This document shows positions 42,380 through 54,461 of a DNA stretch of 64,000 bases, in pieces. The position numbers and the translations under genes were made by a program. Source of the DNA: Paraspadella gotoi. Its lineage: Eukaryota; Chaetognatha. The stretch covers positions 27,361,271-27,425,270 of the forward strand of contig CM119265.1 in assembly GCA_051294375.1 (NCBI GenBank), in the 5' to 3' direction. Under the pieces are notes generated by a model. It was not told the origin of the DNA. It was given only the letters and a program-made list of their open reading frames with translations, and searched no databases. The number at the start of each line of letters is the position of its first letter. Within the stretch, counting starts at the first letter, position 1.

Positions 42380-42720
42380 TGGTGCCACTCATAATCTCCT
42401 TTCCCATATATGGCGTTTGCCACTCACTTGCAATACGATCCGATACGCGTCTTATTGCAATGCCATCCGCATGCAATGGCACCGCTACAGACTTCCAATG
42501 CCATTGCAACTGGCATGCAATACAATTTAGACCCATAGTAAATGGCATCACCATACGCCAGAAATACAATTGCTAATCACGGACGATGTCATTGCCGAAC
42601 GAGTTAACCGCAATCGCCACCTACATGCGATGGGATTGCCACCCGCATCCAATGGCAACGCCATCCGCATGCCCTCTTCCAACTGCTCACACCCTCGTCC
42701 TATGCCCGCAATCGAATTCG
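42380..42720. repeat. Degenerate GCAATGCCATCCGCATGCAA repeat cluster
   Basis: Words CCATCCGCATGC, GCAATGGCA, TTGCCA and ATTGCAA recur in both orientations over ~340 bases. Period is irregular (about 20-50). No coding signal. Confidence 0.6.
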
Positions 42721-42839
42721 CAATTTACGAGGCAGATTTTATTGAGGCACCAAAAAATCTAGATGGCGATTCTGTAGCAACGAAGATTCGTTTGCCAACG
42801 AACGAGAAGACCGAACAAGTGAACGAACGAACGAATGAA

Positions 42840-43960
42840 CGAATGAAATAATAAACGAGCGAACAAACAAAAGTAGGATAAACAAATGAATGAAAAAAAG
42901 GAATGAATGAAGGATAAAGACAAAGATATTTCTTGAGAATGGAAGGAAGATGAAAAGGAAAGAAGGAAAGAAGGAGAGAATGAGAGAAGGAAGGAAAAAA
43001 GGAAGGAAGGAGAAAAGGAAAAGAGGGAGGAAGGAGAGAAGAAGAGAAAACCAATAAATGTCACATTTTTTTCAAATCGCTTCTTTTTAGTTGTGAGGAT
43101 TTTTGTTACGATTTTTCTTAGTCTTGGTATCGAATGGAAAAAGTAAAGAGAAATATTTCGAGTGTAAAAAGCAACTGTTTTTGATGTGAGGAAAATCGAA
43201 AAGAAAAAAAAATTATAGAGAAAGAAAACAAATATAAAGCATTCGAGGGAAAAAGAAAAAAACATGAAAACGAAATATAAAAGAAAAAAATGATATCGGA
43301 CGAAACAAAAGAGAAACAAGAAAGAAAAATAAAAGGAAAAAGGAAACATAAGATGTAAAAGGAAAGAAAAATAAATGATTGGAAAAGCAGAAAATAAGCC
43401 AATGGGGAAAAAGTAGGGAAGGGGGGGGAGAAATTAGCCAACGGCGGGAAAGAAAAAATAAATAATTGGAGAAGAGAAAAAAAGTGAAGGAAGGAAAAAA
43501 AAGGAAAGAATTGAGTTAAAGAAATAATAAAGTGAGAAGAGGAAAGAAAAATGGTAGGAGGGGAAGAAACCTAAATGAGTGGAGGAAAGGAAAGAAAAAG
43601 AGTGGAGGAAAGAAAGAAAATGAGTGAATGAAAGGAAATAAAATATTTGAGAAAAAGAAAAGAAATGAGTGAAGGAAAGGAAAGAAATTATTGGAGGAAA
43701 TGAAAGTAATTAGTGGAGGAAAGGAAAGAAATGAGTGAAGGAAAGGAAATAAATGAGTGGAGAAAAGAAAAGAAAATCAGTGGAGGTAAGGAAATCAATT
43801 AATAAAGGAAAGGAAAGAAAATGAGTGGTAGAAAGAAAAGAAAATAAGTGGAGGAAAGGAAAGAAATGAGAAATGGAAAGAAGAAATAAGTGATTAGAGA
43901 AAGGATAAAAGGTGAGACCGAAGGAGGAAAAAGAAATCAAGGAGATTGTGAATGTGAATG
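42840..43960. repeat. Purine-rich block with GAGTGGAGGAAAGGAAAGAA units
   Basis: About 1.1 kb of mostly A/G; from 43560 a 20-24 nt unit (AATGAGTGGAGGAAAGGAAA) recurs about 14 times with variation. Followed at 43950-43975 by four GTGAAT units. Confidence 0.8.
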
Positions 43961-44485
43961 TGAATGTGAATGGCAGGTGAAATGTGAAAAGGCGGACTTT
44001 CACGTCGGAAGCAGAAAGGGGAAAAGAAAATAAACCAAATATATTGCTTGGCGTCTGTGAAAAGTGAGAAACGCTGAAGTAAACTGAAATTAAAAAGGTG
44101 AGGAAAGCTGTATATCAAGTGAAAAATAAGCAAAGCTGGTGCTATAGTGAGAAGTGAGCAATGTTGGAGCTTTTAAGAGTCAGCAATTTTGCACGTAATG
44201 CAACGAAAGGGACGATCGAATGTTGCATCACATTGCACATTCACAAAACTTCAAAATTGGGCGCAATATGAATCCTGCGGGAAAAAACGGTGACAGAAAA
44301 AGTTAGAACGAAACAGAAGCAAACAGAGTTTTAAATAAAAGTCACGGAAAGAAATGAGAAATCATAGTCAACGTATTATATATTTGTTTTGTTAAGTTAA
44401 TGTCTGAGAATAAAAATGGAAATGAGGGAAACTAAATTGTGAGAAGGAATTAACCAAGCATGGCAAGAATGGCAACCGAGCGCTT

Positions 44486-44487
<2 letters not shown>

Positions 44488-44574
<87 letters not shown>
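44488..44574. repeat. Pure (GA)n microsatellite
   Basis: About 43 uninterrupted GA units. Confidence 0.97.
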
Positions 44575-44577
<3 letters not shown>

Positions 44578-44579
44578 AA

Positions 44580-45829
44580 GAGGGCAGCAATGTTGATTAG
44601 GAGAAGAGATTTAAGAAGGATTTTCTTCTCGCTGGTGAAAGATTAACGATATTTCAGCGTCGATCCAGACGCAGTTCCTTTTGGACGATTCTTTCTTCCG
44701 TTTGTCCGTTCGCTTTGTCAGTCTGTCTGTCTTTTGGTCTTTAAATAGTCATTTTTCTTTTCGGTGTCATGTTTATTTATTGGGTGAAAATTAAAAGTTC
44801 GTCTTGAACTATGTAGTATCTACCGCATCGCACGTTTGATGTCTTTGTCTCTTTGGGTCTTATTTTTCCTTTTTTTTTTGTTTTCTCCTTTATGAAAAAT
44901 TACAAAATTACTTGTTCTACTATTTTCTATTTATAAAGTTTTTACTATTTAATCTATATTATTTAATTATATATATATATATTGCTAACTCTTTTTTAAA
45001 ATTTTTGCTTATCATTATATCAAATAACTCAATTTGGGAAGGGGAAGTCAGTATTGTCTTCTGGAAATAGAGGGAGCATCTATACAACACAAGGTTAGAT
45101 TACTATCTGTCCTAGTTTTCTAATAGATATCACACATCATTTCTGTTAGAAAGTCATTAATGAAAAATCATAATATCTAAAAGGCTTAACAGAAAGGGGT
45201 GGGAATGGATAATTTTTTGAGGGGGGACCAAAGTTATATATAATTTTTTTACCAATGTGGATAAGACTACCATGTAGAATCGTATGTTCTGATAGGGATA
45301 CATACTGGAGAAAGATTCTTATGGGCTCCTTTATATCATGAACCTAATTTTAAAATACTTGAATGAAAATTACAATTTTTCTTTATAATAACTTTTTAAT
45401 TATTTTTTTCATGATTATAAAATGGGAAGGTCCTCAGTTGGGAACCTATACCTTTCAAGAATTTTTGTTTGGTTTTCTTTTTTCTTTTTTTTTGTTTTCT
45501 TTGTTTTCTTTTTTTCTTTCCTCCTTAATTTTCTTTTTTCTTTCTTCTTCTCTTTTTTCTTTCCTCCTTTCCTTTCTTTTTTCTTTCCTCCTTTTTTTTT
45601 CTTTCCTCCTTTCTTCTCTTTTTTCTTTCCTCCTTTCTTCTCTTTTTTCTTTCCTCCTTTCTTCTCTTTTTTCTTTCCTCCTTTCCTTCTTTTTTCTTTC
45701 GACTGCGACTGTTTTTTTAAATCTTTCCTTTTTTCTTCTTTTTATTTCTAGATTAATTTAAAAACGTCGTGATTTAAGGGGATTAATCTTTTGAGGGGAG
45801 AGATTTATTCGATTTATTACATATTATTA

Positions 45830-45875
<46 letters not shown>

Positions 45876-46795
45876 ACTTTCGATAACTGGGAAAAAGCTT
45901 AAGGTCTCGATCCTCACTCAATCCCACTTTTAGTTTCTCATTTTTTTCTCAAGGACAAACTTTTTTTTCTTTTCATTTTTATTTCAGCTCAATTATATAT
46001 TTTTTTCTCTCTAAAAACGGAACAGAAGAGGAAGAAGAGGGTGGAAGGACAAGCAAGAAGGACAAGCGGGAGAAAGGACAAGATGAAGGAAGGACAAGAG
46101 AACGAGATGCTAAGAGGCCAAAAGGACAAGGATGCTAAAAGACAAGCGTGAAGATTCAGGGCAAAATTTTGTGCTTTTTCGGTGCTGCCCGATATCTGAT
46201 TCCCGGCACCGAGACATTCAGTGACTTTAATTATGGACTTTTTTCCATCTCTTTCCTTCTTTCCATCTCTTTCCTTCTTTCCATCTTCCCTCTTTCCACC
46301 ATTCATCCCAATTTCAAAATCTCTCTCATTCCTTTTTCCACTCGATTCTCATTTCATGATTGATGACGTTCATGTGATAGCACGATCTCTCTCGATCTTG
46401 TGATTGATGCGAATCTGGTGATAGTTTGATCACGTCATTGCTTGATAGCGTGATTGATGGGGTTCACGTGACACTCGTCTTTTTGGGGGGAATTATCTAA
46501 TTGTCTCAATCAATATATACGAACAATGTATTTATTCAATATTTATTCAATATTTTGCCTGTGACTTTAAACCTGACCGTAGGTTAAGTCCTTTATCTCT
46601 GGTTACGTGGCGAGCTTTTGATTAAAACTCTCCAGGGAGTTAGTATGAATAATCTGGACTGTGACAGAAAGTCTTGAATGAAGATGAAGATTATTTATTA
46701 AATGAATGGATAATTTTCATACTGGTTGTACCAATTTCATAAGTATTTGTAAAAATAAAATTTACCATTTTTCTCTTTTATGCTCTTCTAACCAG
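44580..46795. other. Rest of the large Ig-gene intron
   Basis: AT-rich sequence, a TTTCCTCCTTTCTTCTCTTT minisatellite (45540-45700), a (CT)n run (45837-45873), and a dispersed repeat copy at about 46565-46745 ending GGTTGTACCAATTTCAT (complement of the GAAATTGGTACAACC box). The last bases TTCTTCTAACCAG are the acceptor of exon 46796. Confidence 0.55.
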
Positions 46796-46956
46796 AATCC
46801 GAAAAGAGCGCAATTTGGATCAAACACTCCGACGATCCTGGTGAAAGCAAATTTCTGAGTCACGGAAGTAAACCCTTCGATCACACCATCAACAACGAGA
46901 AATATCAGTTCACGACGACCGGAGATCACTTTTATCTTCATATCAACGACGTGAAG
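46796..46956 (+). CDS. Ig-superfamily exon: middle of the Ig domain
   Basis: Joined to the previous exon by a split Glu codon it reads ESEKSAIWIKHSDDPGESKF, LSHGSKPFDHTINNEKYQ and FTTTGDHFYLHINDVK. It has the Trp of strand C (AIWIKH) and the strand D/E pattern (YQFTTTGDHFYLHINDV) of V- or I-set Ig domains. The next exon should supply the D-x-G-x-Y-x-C motif. Phase 0 at the donor GTGAGT. The precise family (for example beat, side or DSCAM-type) cannot be told. Confidence 0.75.
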
Positions 46957-47628
46957 GTGAGTTTGTGATAAATTTGTAGGTGATAGGGATTATGAACTTG
47001 ACGATATAAAAATTAATTATATTCATTGTATTTAATAATATTTCTTTGGCTGACTTTCTGTTACCTAGATCAAAATTAAAGTAATGATCCTGAGTTCACC
47101 GGAGCTTAGCTAGAGCTAGATGAGGCAATAATGGAGGCTTTGCTTGAGCGACATGGGTGGGCTATCCAGGGCACACTGATATACTGATCACTGATAAATA
47201 ATTTTTTTTTCGGCTAAAAAAGTTACGTTCCATTTAGTTCAGTTTAACCTTTATACGTTTGTTCATTTACTCAACTTAGTTCAAATTCTCCCGCATAAAT
47301 GTAAAAAAAATACATAACGAACTCAAAAATCCACTGAAAGAAAAGAGCAACGGAAACAACAACAATAACAATAAAAACAACAGTCAACAAAAAAAAAGTT
47401 ATCGCTCTTTCGTTTCGCCCCGAAAAAAAAGTTAGGAGAGAAATAAAATTTGCATTTTTTTATTTCCTCGTCGTCATGGTCGTCGTTATGGTCGTCGTCG
47501 TCGTCGTCATCGTCGTCGTCGTTGTCGTCGGTGTTTTCGTCGACTTAGTCATAAAATTCCAATTTAGATTCGCTGAAGAAGATTAGTTTTGACGATTTTT
47601 AGTAATAAACGTCGATGTGAACTTAACG

Positions 47629-47668
<40 letters not shown>

Positions 47669-48154
47669 TGTTGATCTTCACCAACTTTTTCACTTTTTCA
47701 CTTTTTTAGAAGCGTCGCGAGCTCTCACGAAGCAACTCTTACGAGTCGGTCGGCCGTTTGGTTGTTCCGTCCCAATTTATTTTTATCTAAATTATTATAT
47801 ATATGCAAATAACTCGCGCCTGAGTCCTTATACTATCTATTATTCGATATATATGGGGTGAATCCTGAAACCTTTTTTAAGAATCACATTATCTTTAATT
47901 TACTTTTTATATATATCTTTTATACTTATATGAAGTCAGGTAAGTTTCCTATTTTCCCTTATTTTCCTTTGTTTTTCATCTACCTTTCAGCGATTTTATC
48001 TTCTTATAATTTCTTTCTTTTTCATTTTCTCAAATTTTTGACAGAATCTAAGTCAAAATCTTCAGCGGTTTATTTGTCTAAATCGAGTTTTGAAAAGTTT
48101 TGAAGATCTCACTTTACGGTTATGAGGTAAAACGTTAAAAGGAGAAAGAACGCT

Positions 48155-48186
<32 letters not shown>

Positions 48187-48269
48187 AAGGAGAGAGAGAG
48201 AGAAGAGAAGAGAGAGAGAAATAGAAAAGAATGTGAGAAAGATTGAGAATACTTGGAAAGAGAGATGAA

Positions 48270-48308
<39 letters not shown>

Positions 48309-49355
48309 AATGAGAGAGACAGAGACAGAGAGATCCGTCGTCGCCAAGAAGATTCGGCTTTTCAGTTTGCGTCGCCATAAATATTCATTGAATCGAAGTT
48401 TTTCTGACTGACGTCTTTCCTTTCGGAGTTGGAGGCAAGGAGGAAAGGAAAGGAGAAAGGGAGGAAAAGAAAAGGATGGAAGGAGAAAAGAAAAGATTAA
48501 GAAAGAGGAAGGAAAAGAAGGAAAGGAAGGAAAAGAAGAAAAAGGAGGAAAGGAAAGACAGAAAAGGAGGAAAGGAAAGAAGAGAAGGAAGGATGGAAAA
48601 GAAAAAAAGGAGGAAAAGAAAATAAGAAAATAAGAAAATAAAAGGAAATGAAAGGAAAAGGACGAAAGGACAGGAGGAAAGGAGGGAAAGAAAAGAAGGA
48701 AAAGGAAGAAAGGAAAGAAAAAGGACAAAAGAAAAGAAGGAAAGGGACGAAAAAATAAGGAAAAAGAAGAAAGATAGAAAGAAAAGTAACAAAGGAAAGA
48801 AGGAAGGAAAATAATGAAACAAAAACGCAAAAAATGAGAAACGTTCAGGAGGAAAGGAAGTCATAAAAAGAAAAGAAAAAAAAAGAAAAAAAAAGACGTG
48901 AAAGGGCAAATCGTAGCGGAGGAAAAGAAAAGAAAGAAAAAAGAGAAGATATTGATTAATTCGATGCCGAATTCCATTGTTTCATGAATGAAAGAGAGAA
49001 AATGATTTTCATTAAATCTCCCGAAATTAAGTCCTGATTTTTTTCTGATCGAAGCGATGGGGATTCCATCTCATTTCTTGGATTAGAAACTCGTGAATGA
49101 TCTAGAGACTGATTCTGATAACTATAGATACATACATACTTACAGACATACATCCTATGAAGTTAAAGTTAAAAGGGGCTGGGGTTCAAAACTATAGTAT
49201 TGATGTCTACTTTCAGGTAAAAAATATTAAAAAAAAAAAGCTCAATTTTGATGCTTTTATTGTATTGATGTATATAAACAATATATTTAGAAAATTTAAA
49301 AATACATTTTCTTGAGGTTTCATTGGGGTCAAACGCCTGAAAAAAAATAATAACC

Positions 49356-49476
49356 TGACGAATGCACCTGACGGTTTCATGAGACGATTGCACCTGACGA
49401 ATGCACCTGACGGTTTCATGAGACGATTGTACCTGATGACTGCACCTGATGGTTTCACAAGACGATTGCACCTGCT
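49356..49476. repeat. 39-bp tandem repeat
   Basis: Three units of CCTGACGGTTTCATGAGACG plus ATTGCACCTGACGAATGCA; the third has CCTGATGGTTTCACAAGACG. The period equals 13 codons. Confidence 0.85.
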
Positions 49477-49639
49477 GATCCGTTCTGACCTCAATCTCGC
49501 TCCATCGCCTTTCACCTTTCAAGTTTCCGACGTTGATTAAAAACCTCAACTTTTTCCCAACTTTTTTCTCTTTTTTCTTTTTTTCTTTTCTTTTCTTTTC
49601 TTTTCTTTTCTTATTCTTTTCTTTTCTTTTCTTTTCTTT

Positions 49640-50095
49640 TTTTTCTGATCTTTTCTCTTTTTTCCCTTTTTTTTCTTTCTTTGCTTTTATTTCTTTTCGC
49701 TTTTTTTTTCTCTGATCTTTTCTTTTTTCCCTTTTTCTTTTCTTTTCTTTTTCTTATTTCCTTTTATTTATTCTTTTCTATTCTTTACTTTTCTTCTCTT
49801 TTCTTTTCTCTTCTTTTCTTTTTTCCTTTTCTTTTCTTTTCTTTTCTTTTTTTCTTTTTTTTCTGATCTTTTTTTCCCCTTTTTTTTCTTTCTTTGCTTT
49901 TATTTCATTTCGTTTTTTTTTCTCTGATCTTTTCTTTTTTCCCTTTTTCTTTTCTTTTCTTTTTCTTATTTCCTTTTATTTATTCATTTTTTATTCTTTA
50001 CTTTTCTTCTCTTTTTTTTTCGTTTTCTTCTCTTTTCTTTCCTCTTCTCTTTTCTGTCTTTTCTTTTCCTTCCTTTTTTTTCTTGTATATTTTTT
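49640..50095. repeat. ~212-bp tandem duplication of a pyrimidine tract
   Basis: The run with CTTTGCTTTTATTTC at 49680 recurs at 49893 and the following ~200 bases (CTCTGATCTTTTCTTTTTTC, CTTATTTCCTTTTATTTATT) match closely. Confidence 0.8.
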
Positions 50096-50133
50096 TCCCG
50101 TAGTTAAAGAAGAAAATCTGAGTAGACCGAAAG

Positions 50134-50203
50134 AGGTCACGAGTTCAAGGAGTAGACTCATCACAAGGTCAAAGGTCAAAGGTCATCACGAGGTCAAAGG
50201 TTC
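50134..50203 (+). promoter_or_regulatory. Cluster of AGGTCA half-sites with DR1 spacing
   Basis: AGGTCA occurs at 50134, 50166, 50173, 50180 and 50191; the three at 50166-50185 are spaced by a single A (two overlapping DR1 elements), and 50191-50203 is AGGTCA-A-AGGTTC. DR1 is the binding site of HNF4/RXR-type nuclear receptors. It is intronic or intergenic here. Function is inferred from motif only. Confidence 0.4.
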
Positions 50204-50257
50204 GAATCCAAAGCTGACGACAAAGATGTTGACGAAGATAACGAAGAAGATGTCAAA

Positions 50258-50290
<33 letters not shown>

Positions 50291-51154
50291 TGAAGGCAAG
50301 GTGGGGCAAGATTTGAAAACAGATGATGAAGGAACGGAAAGAGAGAAGAGAGAGATGAGGAGAGAGAGAGAACGATAGAGAGATAGAGAGAGATGAGAGG
50401 AGAGGAGAGAGAAAAAAAGAAGAAGAATAGAGGATGAAAGAGAGAAAGAGAGTGAAAAGATAACAGCTAAGCACCACGCTGCGGAGACAGCGTAGCGAAC
50501 CTCCTGTGCTGAGCCTCTCTTCCCTCTACTCTCTATCATTGTCTGAGCCGCTGTCTCACCTATCTCTCCCTTTTATTTTCTCTATTCTTTTCTTCTTCTT
50601 GCTTTACTTTCTTCTTGTTTACCTTTCTATTTATCTTACTCTTCCCTCTTTGCTTCTCTTTTCTTTCCTTTCTTTTTCTTTCTCCTTCTTCTTTTCTTTT
50701 CTTCTTTCTTTTCTTTCTGTTTTCTTTCTTCTACTTTTCTCTTTTCGTTTTTTCTTTCTTTATTTTTATTTATCTTCTTTCTTTCTTTCTTTCTTTCTTT
50801 TCTTCTCTTCTCTCTTTCTTCTTTCTTCTTTCTTTCTTTATTTCTTTCTTTCCAAATCCCTTCCATTTGAATTCCCTCACCAATAAGTTCTTCTCGTCCT
50901 TGGAAAAAATCTTCACAAAAATTTCTTCGCGACCAAAAATCACGTGTGAAAATTTTTTTTGCTCTTAAAAGTGAAACGAGTGAATTATAAGAAGAAATTC
51001 CAGCGAATGGAATCAGAATTTCACTTTCACAGAATTTGAAAGACATCGAAGCTTCGTGAAGTTTCACGCGAAAAAAAACTAGAGCGGAGTTTCAAACTCA
51101 ACTTTAACAGTTAAGAGAAATATTTTGGTTGAACTTTACTGAAAAATCTTCCAG

Positions 51155-51229
51155 ATACATTATGAATCTCGATTTAAAAACTTGCGGGGTCAAGGGTCAT
51201 GCTATGTTATTATCCTGTAAAAGGGATGG
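51155..51229 (+). CDS. Possible Ig-superfamily exon cut by a gap
   Basis: After AAAATCTTCCAG the frame reads YIMNLDLKTCGVKGHAMLLS then CKRDG up to the gap at 51230. HAMLLSCKRDG looks like strand B of an Ig domain with its Cys, so this could start a second domain of the Ig gene. The exon end is hidden in gap 51230-51329. The evidence is one motif and an acceptor site. Confidence 0.35.
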
Positions 51230-51329
51230 NNNNNNNNNNNNNNNNNNNNNNNNNNNNNNNNNNNNNNNNNNNNNNNNNNNNNNNNNNNNNNNNNNNNNNN
51301 NNNNNNNNNNNNNNNNNNNNNNNNNNNNN

Positions 51330-54000
51330 TCCTCCATTTTTTCTTTTTCGTCTCCTCCCCAACTTTTTTTTCTCTTCTTTCCTTTTTCACTTCCTTCTTT
51401 CCTCTTTTCTTCCTTCCTTTTTTCTTCTTAGATTTTCCTTTCCTCCCTCCTTGACTCTGCCTCTTTTTGTTCTCCTCACCCTTTTCACTTCTTCTCCTTT
51501 CCTTTCTCCTTTCCTTTCTTATTTCCTTTCCTATCTTTCCTCCCTTCCCTCTCTTTCCTCCCCCTTTCAAACTTGGCTAGTCTTCGTTTAATCATCTCTC
51601 AACTGATTTATACCTCTTTTTTTTTTTCGCATACCGGGCGCGGACGCCCTAACGCTCGGCTGCCGACGCCGCCCAGCACCCGCCGCCGCACGCCGCAGCA
51701 GCGCCGCCTTCAGACTCGACCATTGAGGCGTGGCTCTCATTTCTCAGTTGCAGTAATTCGAAATTCAAACAAACTCGAGTCTCGCCGTCGCTGAAAAATG
51801 TTTTTATGAGGGGGACCGGAATACATTTTTTNNNNNNNNNNNNNNNNNNNNNNNNNNNNNNNNNNNNNNNNNNNNNNNNNNNNNNNNNNNNNNNNNNNNN
51901 NNNNNNNNNNNNNNNNNNNNNNNNNNNNNNNNNNNNNNNNNNNNNNNNNNNNNNNNNNNNNNNNNNNNNNNNNNNNNNNNNNNNNNNNNNNNNNNNNNNN
52001 NNNNNNNNNNNNNNNNNNNNNNNNNNNNNNNNNNNNNNNNNNNNNNNNNNNNNNNNNNNNNNNNNNNNNNNNNNNNNNNNNNNNNNNNNNNNNNNNNNNN
52101 NNNNNNNNNNNNNNNNNNNNNNNNNNNNNNNNNNNNNNNNNNNNNNNNNNNNNNNNNNNNNNNNNNNNNNNNNNNNNNNNNNNNNNNNNNNNNNNNNNNN
52201 NNNNNNNNNNNNNNNNNNNNNNNNNNNNNNTTTTTTCTCTCTCTTTTCCTTTTATTATTTATTTCTTATCTTAATTCCTTTTTTTTCCTTTCCTCTTTTT
52301 TCATTTCTTTACCTTTCTATAATCTTCCTTCTCTCTTCCCCTTTAATATCTTTCCTCTCTCTTTTCCTCTTCATTTATTTTCCTTTCTATAATCTTCCTT
52401 CTCTCTTCCTCTCTAATATCTTTCCTCCCTCTTTTCCTCTTCCATTGTTAACTTTGACACCCAGGGTTCCTAAAATTCGTGTTCCCGAACCTGGTAACAA
52501 GTTTATTTTTTCCTTTAACAAAATTCCGCTTTTTTTTAGAACAAAAAAAATATTTTTCTTTAAAAAAAACAAACTTTTACGCCTCCATTTTTAGAAAATA
52601 TTCGCGGAGCAACCCTATTAGACACTTGGGGTCCGTTGGTCGGTCGGTCTGTATGTCTGTCCGTCAGTCTATTCCACTTACGTTGAAAATGCTAATAACT
52701 CGTTTAATACTTGTACATATATAGCATACTTTTGAAGTATGTGATCACCTGAAAAAGCGATCACATCACCCAAACTTCAATGGCATTTAAATTCGGTTGC
52801 TATTTTGTTGATTACGCTAAACATTAAATCCGAGTGACTGCTAGCGCTACCTTTTGTTTTTAAAGAAATATAAAAAATAAAAGAGCAGTGCATGGCATGG
52901 CATGGAAGGTAATAACCCGGAAATACATCTTAAAGACAGAAACTGCGACGCGACACTTTGGAATTACCATTCCTGTTTCCTTTTTAAAAGGAGAAAACGC
53001 GAATCGTAAAACTTGTCACGGATGATTAGACTTTTTTGAAATTTTCTTCTTTTTTTTCTGGTTAAAAATGAAAATTATTTTTTTTGTGTCGCGTCGCAAT
53101 TAAATTTTATTCGGTCGGTCGGTCAGTCTATTTTTTTTTAAAGGATGTACAAACATTTATTCTGTTTCAAAGAAAGTAGTTTTCATTATGACAAAAGATG
53201 ATAATTTTTGAGAACCATTCCAGATGAAATCAACATTATACACTAATATATGTGGCGAACTATTGCCATTGGTCAGTGACCACTGACCAATGGTCACGTT
53301 CGTTTGAATCTCTAATTTCACTAGTTCGTTAAAATGATTAAAATGTTTCCAAGAACAAAAATGTTTATTTGTTCAGTTATAAAATCAGACCTTAATATAA
53401 TAAACAAAGCATATAGATATTCAGATAAACATAATACCTATATGCCTAAACTAGCAAACGCAATAACAGTAATAATAATCACACATATATCCGAGGATGC
53501 TTTTTGAATATTTTAGATTACTGTAGAAATATAACAATTCGAAATTTCTGCGACTAAACGATCCTTTAAAAATACTTTTACTTTGATAACAATCCCCTTA
53601 AAAAGTAGAAAACTTTTCCTTTCAACTTTCGGAGAAAAACAACTTTTCATTTTCGATTAAATGAAAAAAAAGTTTTTCTTTGACCCGAAAAAGAGAAGAA
53701 AAAAAATCAAGGAAAGTCAGTCGTACTTACCCCCCAAACTCGACTTACCCCCTTTCCTTACCCCTTACCATCAAACTCGATTACCCCCTTCCCAACTCCT
53801 TAACCCCTTTAAAGCCACCTAATCTCCCCACAAGACCCCCTTAACCCTGGACCATCATCATTAGATCTCCTTCTCTCAACCAGTTCCCTTCCACATCCCT
53901 CACCAGTCCCTTCCACATCCCTCACCAGTCCCCTTCCACATCCCTCACCAGTACCCTTCCACATCCCTCACAAGTCGAGCGGCGATTAAAAGAGAAAATT
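51330..54000. other. Gap-interrupted spacer with a dispersed repeat
   Basis: 51330-51560 is pyrimidine-rich; 51630-51800 is a short GC-rich island open on the + strand for ~70 codons without recognisable homology; gap 51832-52230; then pyrimidine-rich sequence and, at 52590-52745, an inverted copy of the dispersed repeat at 61140-61290. A hairpin lies at 53266-53293. 53700-53970 is C-rich and ends in four or five CCCTTCCACATCCCTCACCAG units. Confidence 0.5.
52590..52745 (-). mobile_element. Dispersed repeat with GGTCGGTCGGTCTGT core
   Basis: Starts ATTCGCGGAGCAAC and runs through GGTCGGTCGGTCTGTATGTC to TCCACTTACGTTGAAAATGC. Read on the minus strand it parallels 61140-61290 (GTAAGTGGGACAGACCGATA ... 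CTCGCGGCGCAACT). Shorter remnants are at 53112, 58600-58690 and 63870-63900. A repeat family of unknown class. Confidence 0.6.
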
Positions 54001-54014
54001 AAATGTTCCTTCGA

Positions 54015-54260
54015 GACGAAACGCTGCCTCGAGCCTCCTCTGCAACGTCGGGCCTTTGCGGCAACGGCGGGCCTTTGCAGCATTGGCGGGCCTTTGTGAC
54101 ATTGGAGTGACTTTGAGGCACCGGATCGTCTTTTCGGCACAGTGGGTCCTATGAGGCTTCGGCGGGCCTTTGCGACTTCAGGGGGGCCTTTGCAGCACGC
54201 GGCACTGGCGAAGCTTTGAAGCATTTGCAGAATTTGCGGCATTTGCGGCAGGGAAGATTC
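54015..54260. repeat. GGCGGGCCTTTGCGGCA minisatellite
   Basis: About 11 degenerate units of 18-22 nt with core GGGCCTTTG. Open on the minus strand for 106 codons (54242-53922) with repeated KARRC/QRPAVAAKA words, probably from composition. Confidence 0.7.
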
Positions 54261-54461
54261 GGGGCGACGTTATTTCGCGCGCGGAAGATCCTAATTCGTG
54301 ACCTCGTCGGCCAGAGTGGTCGACCTCTCGATCGTCTTTGACTCCCATGACCACATTTGACCCACACCGACTACTTTTGACCCAAACCGTCCACTTTCGA
54401 CCCTCTGGAACCCCTAGACGCATGACCACTCCGGATCACGAGGAGATGGAGTGGAGAGGAG

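Larger units (their letters stand above)
46957..51154. other. Intron sequence with trinucleotide and purine/pyrimidine repeats
   Basis: Contains (GTC)n arrays (47465-47540 and 47628-47668), a purine block (48130-48960), a 39-bp repeat (49356-49476), pyrimidine tandem copies (49640-50095), a nuclear-receptor half-site cluster (50134-50203), a (GAC)n array (50259-50291) and a TTTC-rich block (50570-50870). The Ig exon carrying the second canonical Cys should lie here but I could not identify it with confidence. Confidence 0.5.

Noticed and set aside
49165-49216. Short frame LKGAGVQNYSIDVYFQ before GTAAAA as the missing Ig exon
   Set aside because: No Cys and no D-x-G-x-Y-x-C motif, weak acceptor; too short to support.
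50102-50300. Open frame (KEENLSRPKEVTSS to TTTTEGK) between CCCGTAG and GTGGGG as an exon of the Ig gene
   Set aside because: Its splice phases fit neither exon 46796-46956 nor 51155; the sequence is explained by AGGTCA and GAC repeats.
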